A DNA stretch of 64,000 bases from Cellvibrio sp. 79 (lineage in GTDB: Bacteria > Pseudomonadota > Gammaproteobacteria > Pseudomonadales > Cellvibrionaceae): assembly GCA_003056245.1 (NCBI GenBank), contig MVDH01000003.1, forward strand, positions 1,691,497 through 1,755,496, written 5' to 3'. The notes beneath the pieces were generated by a model. That model was given only the letters and a program-made list of their open reading frames with translations. It made no database searches and was not told where the DNA came from. Shown piece by piece: positions 1 to 8,563 of this stretch; the stretch's first letter is position 1, and each line of letters opens with the position of its first letter. The translations under genes were made by a program, and so were the position numbers.

Positions 1-1859
1 GTTTGAATTTGCAATGGCAACAGGATGCACTCACTGCATCGCTGGATTTATCTCATTCGGATGCCTCCGGCGAACAAGCTGACGGTGTAACGCGTGCATA
101 TTTATATCGCCCGAAAGCGACAACCATTCCAAATGCTGATCCTTTTGAACGCGATCCGAATCAGGCGGTGACTTATTTATTGGATGGAATTAATGTCCCC
201 AGCGTCAGCATGAGTCGCGATTACACCGCGTATGACAGCAATGGAGTTAGTAATGTGCGCCTGGCAAATTACGAACGCTATCCGCGCATTAATGACGACG
301 TGATTAGCGCCGTACGTTTTGATGTGAAATACGAATTGGAATTGCCGTTGATTAGTTCTGTGGAAGGCGGTGTGCGTTATTCCGAGCGTAACCACAAAGA
401 TCGTCGCCAGGTATTCGTATATGGTGATGGTGCGGCGGGCACAATTTTCACGGATTGGTCGTTACCAATCACTACCGAAAATTCGGATGTTGTGAATTGG
501 AAAGGCGAGTTCTCCAATTTCCCATCATTCATTGCGATTGATGGTGACGTCATTATTCAAGACGCTTATGAAAAAGGCTTGGTGTTGGGGCCTGTACCTG
601 CAGTAACCGCCGAAAATCTTAATCCGGTAGCGAGCCCGCGCTCAATTGAACCGGCAGCGCGCTGGGGAGAAGGGCGCGATTGGTCGATGAAACAACGTTC
701 GAACATTGATGAGAATATCGCGTCGTTTTATTTGCAAGCCAATATCGCCAGCACAGTATTTGACCGCGAGTTAGTGGGCAATATTGGAATTCGCCATGTG
801 CGCAGTGATCAATCCAGTACGGCGATGATCAACGTCAACGGCGATCCGGAAAAAGGTGCGCAGGAAATTTGCGATGAAACCGGCCAATGCAAATCGGATT
901 ATTCCTATCAGGATTTAGGGGCGAAGTACGATCACAATTTGCCATCGCTAAACCTGAATTACAGTCTCGCCGATAATGATCAATTGCGTGTGGCATTGGC
1001 GCGCGTGCTATCACGTCCACCGATCAATCGCCTTGCGTCGAGTGATTCGGAAGGTTCGGTGTCAGTCGTGGGTAGCGAGGCCTATTTCAATTACGGCGGC
1101 GACACGGCGACATCGCCGTTCCTCACCCCGTTCATTGCAGACCAGATTGATATTTCCTACGAGCACTACATGCCGGAAACTAACGGTTCATTCGTAGTTG
1201 CCGTTTATCATCGCGAAATTAAATCGTTTATCCAGGACATTACTTACGAGGATTATGATTTCCGTGCGAATGGTTTTGATATGCCGGATACCTGGGATAT
1301 TCTCGATGAAGGCAATAATACTGTTGAAACCGAAGTGCTCAACGGCGATTACAAAACAGTTATCAATAATAAAGAAGGCGGATTTATTCGCGGCCTGGAA
1401 ATTTCCTACACCCAAACATTTAATTTCTTGCCGGATTTGTGGCAAGGCTTGGGGGTGAGCACCAGCTACTCGTTAACGGACAGCGAAATCAGCGTGGTGA
1501 ATCCGGTGGAAAGTGTGCAGGGCAGCAATAATTTGCCTTTCCCCGGCCTGGTAGAAAAATCCGCGAACTTTACCTTGTTTTATAGTTATGGCGCATTTGA
1601 AACTCGTCTGTCCACTACCTATCAGGATTCATTTGTGGGTGAGACGCGCAACGTTAATTTGCAGCCAATTGTTTATGCTCCGGAAACACTGCTGGATTAT
1701 CAGGCATCGTACAAATTTGATAACGGCGTAGATGTTATTTTATCTGTTACCAATTTAACTAACGAACCCAATAGAAGTTATATGTTCGATGAAGAGTTAA
1801 CGCGGACATTGCAATGGTTTGGGCGTACTTTCTACGTAGGAGCGAACTACACGTTCTAA
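1..1859 (+). CDS. TonB-dependent receptor, C-terminal part (partial)
   Basis: This is the C-terminal 618 or so residues of an outer-membrane TonB-dependent receptor, which imports large substrates such as oligosaccharides or siderophores using TonB energy. The frame is open at the left window edge, so the signal peptide, TonB box and plug lie upstream. What is visible is beta-barrel sequence rich in aromatic and acidic strand repeats, a late 'VTNLTNEPNRSY' stretch typical of the family, and a final strand ending in 'FYVGANYTF' with the terminal Phe needed for barrel assembly. The length and the long extracellular loops fit the large carbohydrate-type receptors common in Cellvibrio-like bacteria. 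The substrate cannot be read from this part. A strong terminator follows. Confidence 0.9.
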   Translation, partial: LNLQWQQDALTASLDLSHSDASGEQADGVTRAYLYRPKATTIPNADPFERDPNQAVTYLLDGINVPSVSMSRDYTAYDSNGVSNVRLANYERYPRINDDVISAVRFDVKYELELPLISSVEGGVRYSERNHKDRRQVFVYGDGAAGTIFTDWSLPITTENSDVVNWKGEFSNFPSFIAIDGDVIIQDAYEKGLVLGPVPAVTAENLNPVASPRSIEPAARWGEGRDWSMKQRSNIDENIASFYLQANIASTVFDRELVGNIGIRHVRSDQSSTAMINVNGDPEKGAQEICDETGQCKSDYSYQDLGAKYDHNLPSLNLNYSLADNDQLRVALARVLSRPPINRLASSDSEGSVSVVGSEAYFNYGGDTATSPFLTPFIADQIDISYEHYMPETNGSFVVAVYHREIKSFIQDITYEDYDFRANGFDMPDTWDILDEGNNTVETEVLNGDYKTVINNKEGGFIRGLEISYTQTFNFLPDLWQGLGVSTSYSLTDSEISVVNPVESVQGSNNLPFPGLVEKSANFTLFYSYGAFETRLSTTYQDSFVGETRNVNLQPIVYAPETLLDYQASYKFDNGVDVILSVTNLTNEPNRSYMFDEELTRTLQWFGRTFYVGANYTF

Positions 1860-1930
1860 AATAAGCGAGAATTATTTTTGAATAACGCTTTACTTGCTGC
1901 ATGAAAATGAAGCGCGAAAAAACTACTTAA

Positions 1931-1963
1931 AAAGCCGCATGAAAAGTCATGCGGCTTTTTTTT
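1931..1963 (+). terminator. Rho-independent terminator after the TonB receptor
   Basis: A 12-bp perfect stem (AAAGCCGCATGA / TCATGCGGCTTT) with a 4-nt loop runs into an eight-T tract, 70 nt after the receptor stop codon. Confidence 0.9.
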
Positions 1964-2255
1964 CAAAAAAATAGCGCAATGGATGAATACGTATGTAGCT
2001 ACTTGTTGCTGCCCGGGTAAAACGCCTAGTATGTATCCAGCTTACTTGTGTGAGTGCAGGTAACTAGCTCTCGAGTCTCCATTGCTTATTATCGTCGCTG
2101 TTGATAAATATTGCGCAGTTCCGGCTGCGCTTTTTTCTGTCTGCTCCTCATGCTTTCATGATCTTACCTTGCATTGCTCATGGTTATTGGTTACTTGAGC
2201 TGCCTGCTGCTATGGACTAGGCTCTAAGCCTGATCACCAACACAGGGAGTTTTCT
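1964..2255 (+). other. Intergenic stretch with an orphan terminator hairpin
   Basis: There is no convincing ORF here. A second terminator-like hairpin sits at 2113-2136 (GCGCAG, TTCCGG loop, CTGCGC, then six T), pointing the same way as the flanking genes but with no gene directly upstream of it. It could end a small RNA transcribed from within about 1970-2136, or act as a backup terminator. The ribosome binding site of the next gene (GGGAG) lies near 2243. Confidence 0.5.
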
Positions 2256-4442
2256 ATGTCGCTATTGCTTCGCCGTTTTTTGTTATGGGTAATCTGTTTT
2301 TACAGTTGCTATTCGGCAACAGTTGCTTTTGCCCATGCAGAACACGATAAAGCCCGTTATGTTGCAGAGAACGGCCAGGATACCGGGCGTTGCGACGTAA
2401 TTGCATCACCCTGTAAATCCATTGCTTACGCAGCAAAACAAGCGGGTAAGGGGGATCGTATCCTCGTTGCCGAAGGGCGTTACTCTGTCGCCGATGCCGA
2501 TTCCATTTTCTATCTTTCCTCAACGGCTGTGCCGGTTACTGGCGGTTATCAAAAAAAATCCTTTCAAAAACCATTCGCATCAACGGCATCTACCATCTTG
2601 ATGGGCGTGCCCGCAGAGTTTGCTGACGGATTAGCTGAAAAAGGTTTTACCGTGATTGCGGACACCAAAGGTTTGCAGCGCGAACAGCAAGAATATTTGC
2701 AAGCAAAACAAACGCAATTGGCAGCGATGGCAGGGGCGCAATCAGCCGTTAATTGCAACAATGGTAAAGCGGGAGAATTTGATTGCAATAATCTCGATTT
2801 ATTGGCCCATGTTCCCCTGGCAGCGCTGGGTAATGGCGATTCCCATGGCAATGATATCTGGGGGCATTACGATTTAAATGACCAGCGCGAATATGCGTTG
2901 ATGGGGCTGACCAATGGCATCAGCATCGTGGAAGTTACTGATCCGGAAAATCCGCGCGTGGTCAGTTTTATTACGAGCCAGAATACGATCTGGCGCGATA
3001 TGTCGACCTACCAATATTTCGATTCCGAGCGCCGTCGCTGGATGACTTACGCTTACATCAGTGCGGATGCGGCAACGGTAGGCACAATGATTCTGGATTT
3101 AAATGAGTTACCGTTAAAAGTGACACACGTCGCCACTGATAAAAGTGATATCAGTGCACACAATACCTATATCAGCAACGTGGATTATTCAACGGGCGTT
3201 GCGCGCGAAGGCCTTACTCCTTATTTGCATTTAGCCGGAAGTGATAAGCAAGGCGGGGCATTTAATAGTTATTCACTTGCAAGCCCGCTGAAACCAACCG
3301 CTGTCTACAAACATGCTGCGACAGCACGCACGAATTACACGCACAATTTAACCAGCTTATGGATTAGCGATTCTCGTCGTGAACAATGCGTTGATAAAAA
3401 TAATGATTGTGATGTGGTGGTGGACTACAACGAAAATGAAATTATTTTGTGGGACAACACCAAAAATACCCAACCGACAACGCTCTCGCGTAACGTCTAT
3501 CAAAACGTCTCTTACGTGCATTCAGGTTGGTGGACGGAGGACAAAAAATTTATATCGGTGCACGATGAGTTGGACGAGCAACGTTATGGATTAAAAACAA
3601 GCGTGCGTTTTTTCTCGCTGGATAACTTACGCAATCTGGAATTGGCGGGGGAATATGTTGGGCCGACCAGCGCAATTGATCACAATGGTTATGTGCGCGG
3701 CAATCGCTATTATTTTTCCAATTATGAACGCGGTTTGGTGGTGCTGGATATTTCTGATCCTCGCAATCCAAAAGAAGTCGGTTTCTTTGATACTTATCCT
3801 ATTTCCAATTGGGCGTCGTTTAATGGTGCCTGGGGAACTTATCCATTTTTACCGAGCGGTAATATTTTGGTGAGCGACATCAACAGCGGCTTATATATCA
3901 TTCGCGATAAAACTGCCGGTGTGCAAGGCAGCGTGAAATTTTCTGCAGCGCGTGTATCGGTGACGGAAGGAGAAGCACTGCGCGTAGTCTTGCAACGAGT
4001 TAATGGCGATAACAGTAGTGTTGAAGTTTTTTATGAAACCCAATCCGGTAATGCGCGTATGGGTGACGATTTCACCAACAGCAACGGCAGTGTTATTTGG
4101 CCCGCGGGTGACGTCAGTGAAAAAACCATTGAAATTCCCATTGCGGCTGACGGTGCAGGCAATGAGTTTTCGGAGCATTTTTTTGTGCGCTTATTTAATC
4201 CACGCAACGGCCTTGCGCTGGCATCGCCCAATTTGCTACAGGTGACTATCACCGATAAACCGGATGAGCCAGTCACCAGCCTTTCATCTTCACAAAGTAT
4301 CAGTTCCACTGCGACTACTAATCAGGCGAATAAATCCGGTGGTGGCGGTGTTATTACGGGATGCTGGATAATTGCACTTTTCTGGTTAGGTTTTATGAAG
4401 GAAAAATTATTATGGCGATCGAAATCGAACGAAAATTCCTAG
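2256..4442 (+). CDS. Choice-of-anchor B family surface protein with Calx-beta domain
   Basis: A secreted, probably surface-anchored protein of 728 residues with unknown substrate. A signal peptide covers about residues 1-26, ending in Ala-rich 'VAFA'. Residues 30-130 resemble a DUF1565/parallel-beta-helix start ('CKSIAYAAKQAG'). Residues 190-560 match the LVIVD-like beta-propeller repeats of the choice-of-anchor B family ('GISIVEVTDPENPRVV', 'GLVVLDISDPRNPKEV'). A Calx-beta domain follows at about 575-675. After a Ser/Thr linker the C-terminus has 'SGGGG', a hydrophobic segment and basic residues, which fits a GlyGly-CTERM sorting tail processed by rhombosortase. No rhombosortase gene is visible here. 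Start chosen from the GGGAG site upstream. The 3' end overlaps the next gene by 31 bp. Confidence 0.82.
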   Translation: MSLLLRRFLLWVICFYSCYSATVAFAHAEHDKARYVAENGQDTGRCDVIASPCKSIAYAAKQAGKGDRILVAEGRYSVADADSIFYLSSTAVPVTGGYQKKSFQKPFASTASTILMGVPAEFADGLAEKGFTVIADTKGLQREQQEYLQAKQTQLAAMAGAQSAVNCNNGKAGEFDCNNLDLLAHVPLAALGNGDSHGNDIWGHYDLNDQREYALMGLTNGISIVEVTDPENPRVVSFITSQNTIWRDMSTYQYFDSERRRWMTYAYISADAATVGTMILDLNELPLKVTHVATDKSDISAHNTYISNVDYSTGVAREGLTPYLHLAGSDKQGGAFNSYSLASPLKPTAVYKHAATARTNYTHNLTSLWISDSRREQCVDKNNDCDVVVDYNENEIILWDNTKNTQPTTLSRNVYQNVSYVHSGWWTEDKKFISVHDELDEQRYGLKTSVRFFSLDNLRNLELAGEYVGPTSAIDHNGYVRGNRYYFSNYERGLVVLDISDPRNPKEVGFFDTYPISNWASFNGAWGTYPFLPSGNILVSDINSGLYIIRDKTAGVQGSVKFSAARVSVTEGEALRVVLQRVNGDNSSVEVFYETQSGNARMGDDFTNSNGSVIWPAGDVSEKTIEIPIAADGAGNEFSEHFFVRLFNPRNGLALASPNLLQVTITDKPDEPVTSLSSSQSISSTATTNQANKSGGGGVITGCWIIALFWLGFMKEKLLWRSKSNENS

Positions 4443-4870
4443 TTCACGGTGATGCCTGGCGCGATGCGCCCGCCGTTTTTTATTCCCAAGGTTATTTGAG
4501 CCGCGCCAAAGAACGTACCGTGCGCGTGCGCGTCGCCGGTGAAGAGGCATTTCTTACGATCAAGGGGATTACTACCGGTGCCAGTCGTGCTGAATTTGAA
4601 TACCCGATTCCTCTGTGGGACGCGCGAAATTTACTCGCGTTATGCGAGCAACCGCTGATCGAAAAATATCGTCGCAAAATTCTCCATGAAGGTTTTGTAT
4701 GGGAAGTGGATGAGTTTTTAGGGGATAACGCGGGTTTGGTAATAGCAGAAATTGAATTGCCAACAGAAGACACACTATTTTCCAAACCCTTATGGGCGGG
4801 GGTTGAAGTAACCAGCGATACTCGCTACTACAACTCCAATCTGGCGAGCCAGCCTTACTCCCGTTGGTAG
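4412..4870 (+). CDS. CYTH domain protein (inorganic triphosphatase-like)
   Basis: A 152-residue single CYTH-domain protein, cytoplasmic. The family hydrolyses inorganic triphosphate or related triphosphates in a tunnel lined by charged residues. The N-terminal signature ExExK is present as 'EIERKF' directly after the start. Alternating charged strands follow ('TVRVRVAGEEAFLTIKG'), with 'EKYRRK' and 'WEVDEF' later. The size fits the stand-alone bacterial type rather than the two-domain YgiF. The start at 4412 is preferred over one 51 nt upstream because it puts the CYTH motif at residues 4-9 and has AAGGA about 8 nt upstream. It overlaps the end of the surface-protein gene, so translation may be coupled. 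Confidence 0.88.
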   Translation: MAIEIERKFLVHGDAWRDAPAVFYSQGYLSRAKERTVRVRVAGEEAFLTIKGITTGASRAEFEYPIPLWDARNLLALCEQPLIEKYRRKILHEGFVWEVDEFLGDNAGLVIAEIELPTEDTLFSKPLWAGVEVTSDTRYYNSNLASQPYSRW

Positions 4871-5006
4871 GTTGTTATTTAATAGTTATTCGCTATTAAT
4901 TTGTTTGAGTTAATTTTCTTTGATAATGATTCTTGCTTACCTATGATGAATTCATCGGCTGATAACTCATCAGCCATCTAAATTCAGCACCAGTGAGGAT
5001 TTCATC

Positions 5007-5216
5007 ATGGCTAAAACAGCAACCTTCGCAGTTATCCACTTCAGCGTAGCGTTTAGCGTGGGCTACGCGTTAACCGGAAGCATTGTAGTCGGCAGCGCAT
5101 TGGCGCTTATTGAACCTGCCATCAACACTATAGCTTTCTACTTCCATGAGTTGGGTTGGAAAAAGTTTGAAGCACATAAGGATGCGTTGCAGGAGGCTTT
5201 TGCTACCAGGGTTTAG
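5007..5216 (+). CDS. DUF2061 family small membrane protein
   Basis: A 69-residue inner-membrane protein with two hydrophobic segments (about residues 6-25 and 28-48) and the family pattern 'FAVIHFSVAFSVGYALTGS', then 'EPAINTIAFYFHELGW'. DUF2061 proteins are small two-helix proteins of unknown function, common in gammaproteobacteria. A GTGAGGA element lies about 9 nt before the ATG. It stands alone and ends just before a hairpin shared with the convergent tat operon. Confidence 0.85.
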   Translation: MAKTATFAVIHFSVAFSVGYALTGSIVVGSALALIEPAINTIAFYFHELGWKKFEAHKDALQEAFATRV

Positions 5217-5232
5217 TGTTTCGCAAAATGAA

Positions 5233-5256
5233 AAAGGCCAGCAGAAGCTGGCCTTT
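5233..5256. terminator. Bidirectional terminator between the DUF2061 gene and tatC
   Basis: A 10-bp stem (AAAGGCCAGC / GCTGGCCTTT) with an AGAA loop and A/T runs on both sides lies between two convergent genes, so it can serve both. Confidence 0.8.
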
Positions 5257-5272
5257 CATTTGGAAAATGGAA

Positions 5273-6052
5273 TCAATGTTCCTGGCCGTTACTGTTTTCG
5301 GCTGCGGCCTGACGCTCTTCATCGCGTTTCTTGATCATGCGCCCGAAAAACAACCCTGATTCAAAAAGTATCCACATTGGGATAGCCAGCGCTGTTTGGG
5401 AAAATACATCGGGTGGTGTAAGTAACATCCCCACGATAAAACAGCCAACCACAATATAGCGGCGGCTTGCTGCCAATGCTTCCGGGGTGACAATGCCTGA
5501 ATGAATCAAGAGTACGGTGGCCACTGGAATTTCGAATGTGAAGCCAAACGCAAAAAACATTTGTATCACCAAATCCTGGTATTTGGTGATGTCGGTCATC
5601 GCACTCACACCTTCCAGCTCAATACCCATGGTGAAGTTAAATAGCATCGGCAATACCACGAAGTACGCAAATGCCATTCCGGAGAAAAACAACACAACAC
5701 TGGAAAACATGAGTGGCCATGCTAATTGCCGCTCATGGCTGTAGAGGCCTGGGGCAATAAAAGCCCAGATCTGAAAAAGGATAAACGGCACTGACATCAG
5801 CAAAGCCACATAGAACGTTAGCTTTAACGGCGTCAGGAAGGGGGATATTACGTCAGTTGCAATCATATGCGCACCTTCAGGCAATACCGCCTGCAATGGA
5901 GCAGAGATGACTGCATAGATATCTGTCGCAAATGGAAACAAACAGATAAATACAGCTAACAGAAAATATACCGAATATAAAAGCCGGTTGCGCAACTCGA
6001 TCAGGTGCTGCACCAATGGCTGTTCTTTATCGTCTTGTGCTGGTTGGTTCAT
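5273..6052 (-). CDS. tatC: Sec-independent protein translocase TatC
   Basis: TatC, the inner-membrane receptor that binds twin-arginine signal peptides and, with TatA and TatB, exports folded proteins. The 259 residues are the usual length. Six hydrophobic segments are visible. The N-terminal 'HLIELRNRLLYS' is the cytoplasmic signature around the conserved Arg used in signal recognition. 'FQIWAFIAPGLYSHER' is the conserved second motif, and 'PPDVFSQTALAIPMWILFE' the last. It is the final gene of a minus-strand operon, 15 bp after tatB. Confidence 0.97.
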   Translation of the reverse strand: MNQPAQDDKEQPLVQHLIELRNRLLYSVYFLLAVFICLFPFATDIYAVISAPLQAVLPEGAHMIATDVISPFLTPLKLTFYVALLMSVPFILFQIWAFIAPGLYSHERQLAWPLMFSSVVLFFSGMAFAYFVVLPMLFNFTMGIELEGVSAMTDITKYQDLVIQMFFAFGFTFEIPVATVLLIHSGIVTPEALAASRRYIVVGCFIVGMLLTPPDVFSQTALAIPMWILFESGLFFGRMIKKRDEERQAAAENSNGQEH

Positions 6053-6067
6053 GAATCTCTAACTGCC

Positions 6068-6670
6068 TTATTGGCCGACGCCCACATTATTTTGCGGCAT
6101 AGCAACTGGCGTTGTTGATGCCTGACTTTGCTGGTTATTGTGTTGGGCAGGTACCGATGCACTTGTGGGTTGCGGTTGTGCAGGCTGCGCATTAACAACA
6201 GGCGCAACTGTATTGGTTACCGCAGCCGGTTTTTGCTGATTATTTGTCTGGGGGCCATGGGAATGATCGGGCAACTCTTCCGGCGGACCATAATCGGCGG
6301 CACTGGGTTGGTGTTCCAGTGCGTTTTGCTGATCCAGTCCGTTCGGATCGTTCAGGCTGTTAGTGATTTCCTGAACATTATTGGAAATTTCCTGAGTCAG
6401 ATCATTCAATCCGTGTTCACGAATGGTGGCTTCGATCTGAAGGCGGGTTTCTTCAATATTGCGCAGGATTTCTTCATTGTGCAGTTGGCGGCGAATGTCA
6501 TCCGCGCCAATTTGACGCTCAATTTCACTGCGTGTTTCCGCCAGGCTGCGCTTCAGCCGACCGAGCCATAATGCAACGGTACGTACTGTGCCTGGTAATT
6601 GTTCCGGTCCGATAACAACCAGCGCTACAACCAGGCATAACAGCAGTTCGGTAAAACCTATATCAAACAC
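6068..6670 (-). CDS. tatB: Sec-independent protein translocase TatB
   Basis: TatB, partner of TatC in the twin-arginine receptor complex. It has one N-terminal membrane helix ('[20 protein letters not shown]') with the family's Gly-Pro hinge 'VIGPEQLP', then an amphipathic helix with '[19 protein letters not shown]'. The long Gln/Ala/Pro-rich tail (residues 110-200) is disordered and poorly conserved, as in other TatB proteins. Only 3 bp separate it from tatA and 15 bp from tatC. Confidence 0.96.
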   Translation of the reverse strand: MFDIGFTELLLCLVVALVVIGPEQLPGTVRTVALWLGRLKRSLAETRSEIERQIGADDIRRQLHNEEILRNIEETRLQIEATIREHGLNDLTQEISNNVQEITNSLNDPNGLDQQNALEHQPSAADYGPPEELPDHSHGPQTNNQQKPAAVTNTVAPVVNAQPAQPQPTSASVPAQHNNQQSQASTTPVAMPQNNVGVGQ

Positions 6671-6673
6671 GGA

Positions 6674-6952
6674 TTAAACCTTGTTTGGCTGGTCAACAAC
6701 CTTATCGGCAGTTTGTGCGGCCGCTGGTGCTGCCTGAGGTGCTGCAACCACTTGTTGTTGATCTTGTGGTTTGGCTTCCGCAGTCTGTGCTTGCGCTTCC
6801 GGGTTGTTGGCATTGGTCATTGAGTCTTTAAACCCTTTGATCATGCTGCCCAGATCACCGCCCAGTGTGCGCAGGCGCTTGGTGCCAAACAGCGCAATGA
6901 CGATAGCCAGAATAATTAACAATTTCCAAATACTGATTCCACTAACACCCAT
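6674..6952 (-). CDS. tatA: Sec-independent protein translocase TatA
   Basis: TatA, the pore-forming unit of the twin-arginine translocase. It has a short membrane helix ('[20 protein letters not shown]') with the conserved Phe-Gly hinge, an amphipathic helix '[16 protein letters not shown]', and a Gln/Ala-rich tail. The 92-residue length is usual. It follows hisE closely (27 bp) as in pseudomonads. Confidence 0.97.
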   Translation of the reverse strand: MGVSGISIWKLLIILAIVIALFGTKRLRTLGGDLGSMIKGFKDSMTNANNPEAQAQTAEAKPQDQQQVVAAPQAAPAAAQTADKVVDQPNKV

Positions 6953-6979
6953 GGTGATACCCTCGTAAAAATTAGGTGG

Positions 6980-7318
6980 TTACGCTGACGGGCGCGATGC
7001 TTTTTCATCGTGTCCAGATACATTAAAACGCCGCGCCAGTTCGTTCAATACTGCATCGGCGTTCGCGCCGAGATGAGACAGCATGACCAGGCTGTGAAAC
7101 CACAGGTCTGCTGTTTCATAGATCAAATCAGAATTGTCGCCACTGGCCTGGGCATCCTTGGCGGCCAGTATGGTTTCGGTGCACTCCTCACCGACTTTTT
7201 CCAAAATCTTATTCAGCCCTTTTTTGTGCAGGCTGGCAACGTAGGAACCCTCAGCATCCGCATTATTTTTACGCGCTTCGAGGATTTCTGTAAGTTGCTT
7301 GAGAATATCGTTACTCAT
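6980..7318 (-). CDS. hisE: Phosphoribosyl-ATP diphosphatase HisE
   Basis: Second step of histidine synthesis: hydrolysis of phosphoribosyl-ATP to phosphoribosyl-AMP and pyrophosphate, in the cytoplasm. The 112 residues form the all-alpha MazG-like fold, with the acidic metal-binding helix '[15 protein letters not shown]' and '[16 protein letters not shown]'. It is separate from hisI, unlike the fused hisIE of enterics, and lies between hisI and tatA as in Pseudomonas. Confidence 0.96.
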   Translation of the reverse strand: MSNDILKQLTEILEARKNNADAEGSYVASLHKKGLNKILEKVGEECTETILAAKDAQASGDNSDLIYETADLWFHSLVMLSHLGANADAVLNELARRFNVSGHDEKASRPSA

Positions 7319-7345
7319 GAACCATCTACTTCATTAGTTCTTGTG

Positions 7346-7726
7346 TTAATAAATGTCCGAAGGGTCTTTCAATACCGGATCGACAGTGTGCCACTGGCCA
7401 TCTTTAAGTACCCGATAAAAACAGGATTCCCGCCCGGTATGACACGCAATTCCGCCCAATTGCTCAACTTGCAAGACGATTACGTCTTCGTCGCAGTCCA
7501 GGCGGATTTCGTGGAGCTTTTGGATATGGCCGGACGTTTCGCCCTTATGCCAGAGTTTGTTGCGTGAGCGCGACCAGTAAACCGCTTCGCCGCGCTCGGC
7601 AGACAGCTGCAGGGATTCGCGGTTCATCCAGGCCATCATCAGGATCCGGCCAGTTTCAGCGTCCTGCGCAATCGCTGGAACAAGACCATCATTGTTCCAG
7701 TTAACAGCATCTAACCAACTGCTCAT
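7346..7726 (-). CDS. hisI: Phosphoribosyl-AMP cyclohydrolase HisI
   Basis: Third step of histidine synthesis: opens the adenine ring of phosphoribosyl-AMP. The 126 residues contain the full set of family motifs: '[10 protein letters not shown]', '[20 protein letters not shown]', the metal-binding 'DCDEDV', and the zinc-ligand Cys in '[12 protein letters not shown]'. It is 27 bp upstream of hisE and 18 bp downstream of the aldo/keto reductase stop, so it may be co-transcribed with both. Confidence 0.97.
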   Translation of the reverse strand: MSSWLDAVNWNNDGLVPAIAQDAETGRILMMAWMNRESLQLSAERGEAVYWSRSRNKLWHKGETSGHIQKLHEIRLDCDEDVIVLQVEQLGGIACHTGRESCFYRVLKDGQWHTVDPVLKDPSDIY

Positions 7727-7744
7727 AAATTACTCAATAGAATC

Positions 7745-8563
7745 TCATGCCAGCTTTTGTGCGCGCAATGCTTTTATTAGGTTATCGCGCAAATGTTGCA
7801 AATTAACGGTGCCCAGGATGGCACTGGTAACGCCTGGATTTGCATAGGCAAAATCCAGTGCTGCCTGTATAGGATCTTCAGCGGGATGCGCATCATGGCA
7901 GATATGACCGCTGCCGAGAACCTTTTTTAATAAAACGGCAACATCTTGTTGCATTGACTTTGCGATAGCCGTCACTTCATCAGGATAATTGGCGTTGTAG
8001 ACCAGCATGACTGCGTCGCAAAGGTCGGTGGCTAGCAAACTACCCTCCAGCGTTTTAGTAGATATGCCAACAGCGCGAATCCAGCCTTCCTGCTTAAGCT
8101 GCTGCAACGTTTGGATAACCGGAGTATTCATGAGTATTTCAGCGTCATCGCCATTAGAATGAACAAGAACCAGGTCCAGATAATCGGTTCTCAAGCGACG
8201 CAATGATCGCTCCACACTTAGGCGTGTATGTTTGGCGCTGTAGTCGAAGTGGGATTGACCCTCATCGGAGAATTTATCGGGCGTGAATTCCTCGCCGACT
8301 TTGGTAGATATCACCCAGTCCTTGCGCTCTTTTTTTAACAGGTCGCCGATGCGCTCCTCGCTATACCCGTAGGCGGGTGCGGTATCCAGGAAGTTGACTC
8401 CAAAGTCGCGCGCGCAGGCAAAAAGATCCCGCACCTGTTGATCGTCAGGTAAATCAAAGGCTTGTGGATATTTAAGGCTCTGGTTGCGGCCGATTTTTAC
8501 GGTCCCCAAGCCAAAAGAACTAATTTCTATGTCGGTGCGCCCAAGGCGCTTGCGCGGCATCAT
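7745..8563 (-). CDS. Aldo/keto reductase
   Basis: An NAD(P)H-dependent aldo/keto reductase of 272 residues, cytoplasmic TIM barrel. Catalytic residues are visible as Asp/Tyr in 'FLDTAPAYGYSEERIG', Lys in 'VISTKVG' and His in 'LVLVHSNGDD'. The N-terminal 'RLGRTDIEISSFGLGT' is typical of the D-threo-aldose 1-dehydrogenase / YdhF-like branch. The start codon overlaps the stop of the upstream FAD oxidoreductase by 4 bp, which indicates translational coupling. The substrate is unknown. Confidence 0.9.
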   Translation of the reverse strand: MMPRKRLGRTDIEISSFGLGTVKIGRNQSLKYPQAFDLPDDQQVRDLFACARDFGVNFLDTAPAYGYSEERIGDLLKKERKDWVISTKVGEEFTPDKFSDEGQSHFDYSAKHTRLSVERSLRRLRTDYLDLVLVHSNGDDAEILMNTPVIQTLQQLKQEGWIRAVGISTKTLEGSLLATDLCDAVMLVYNANYPDEVTAIAKSMQQDVAVLLKKVLGSGHICHDAHPAEDPIQAALDFAYANPGVTSAILGTVNLQHLRDNLIKALRAQKLA

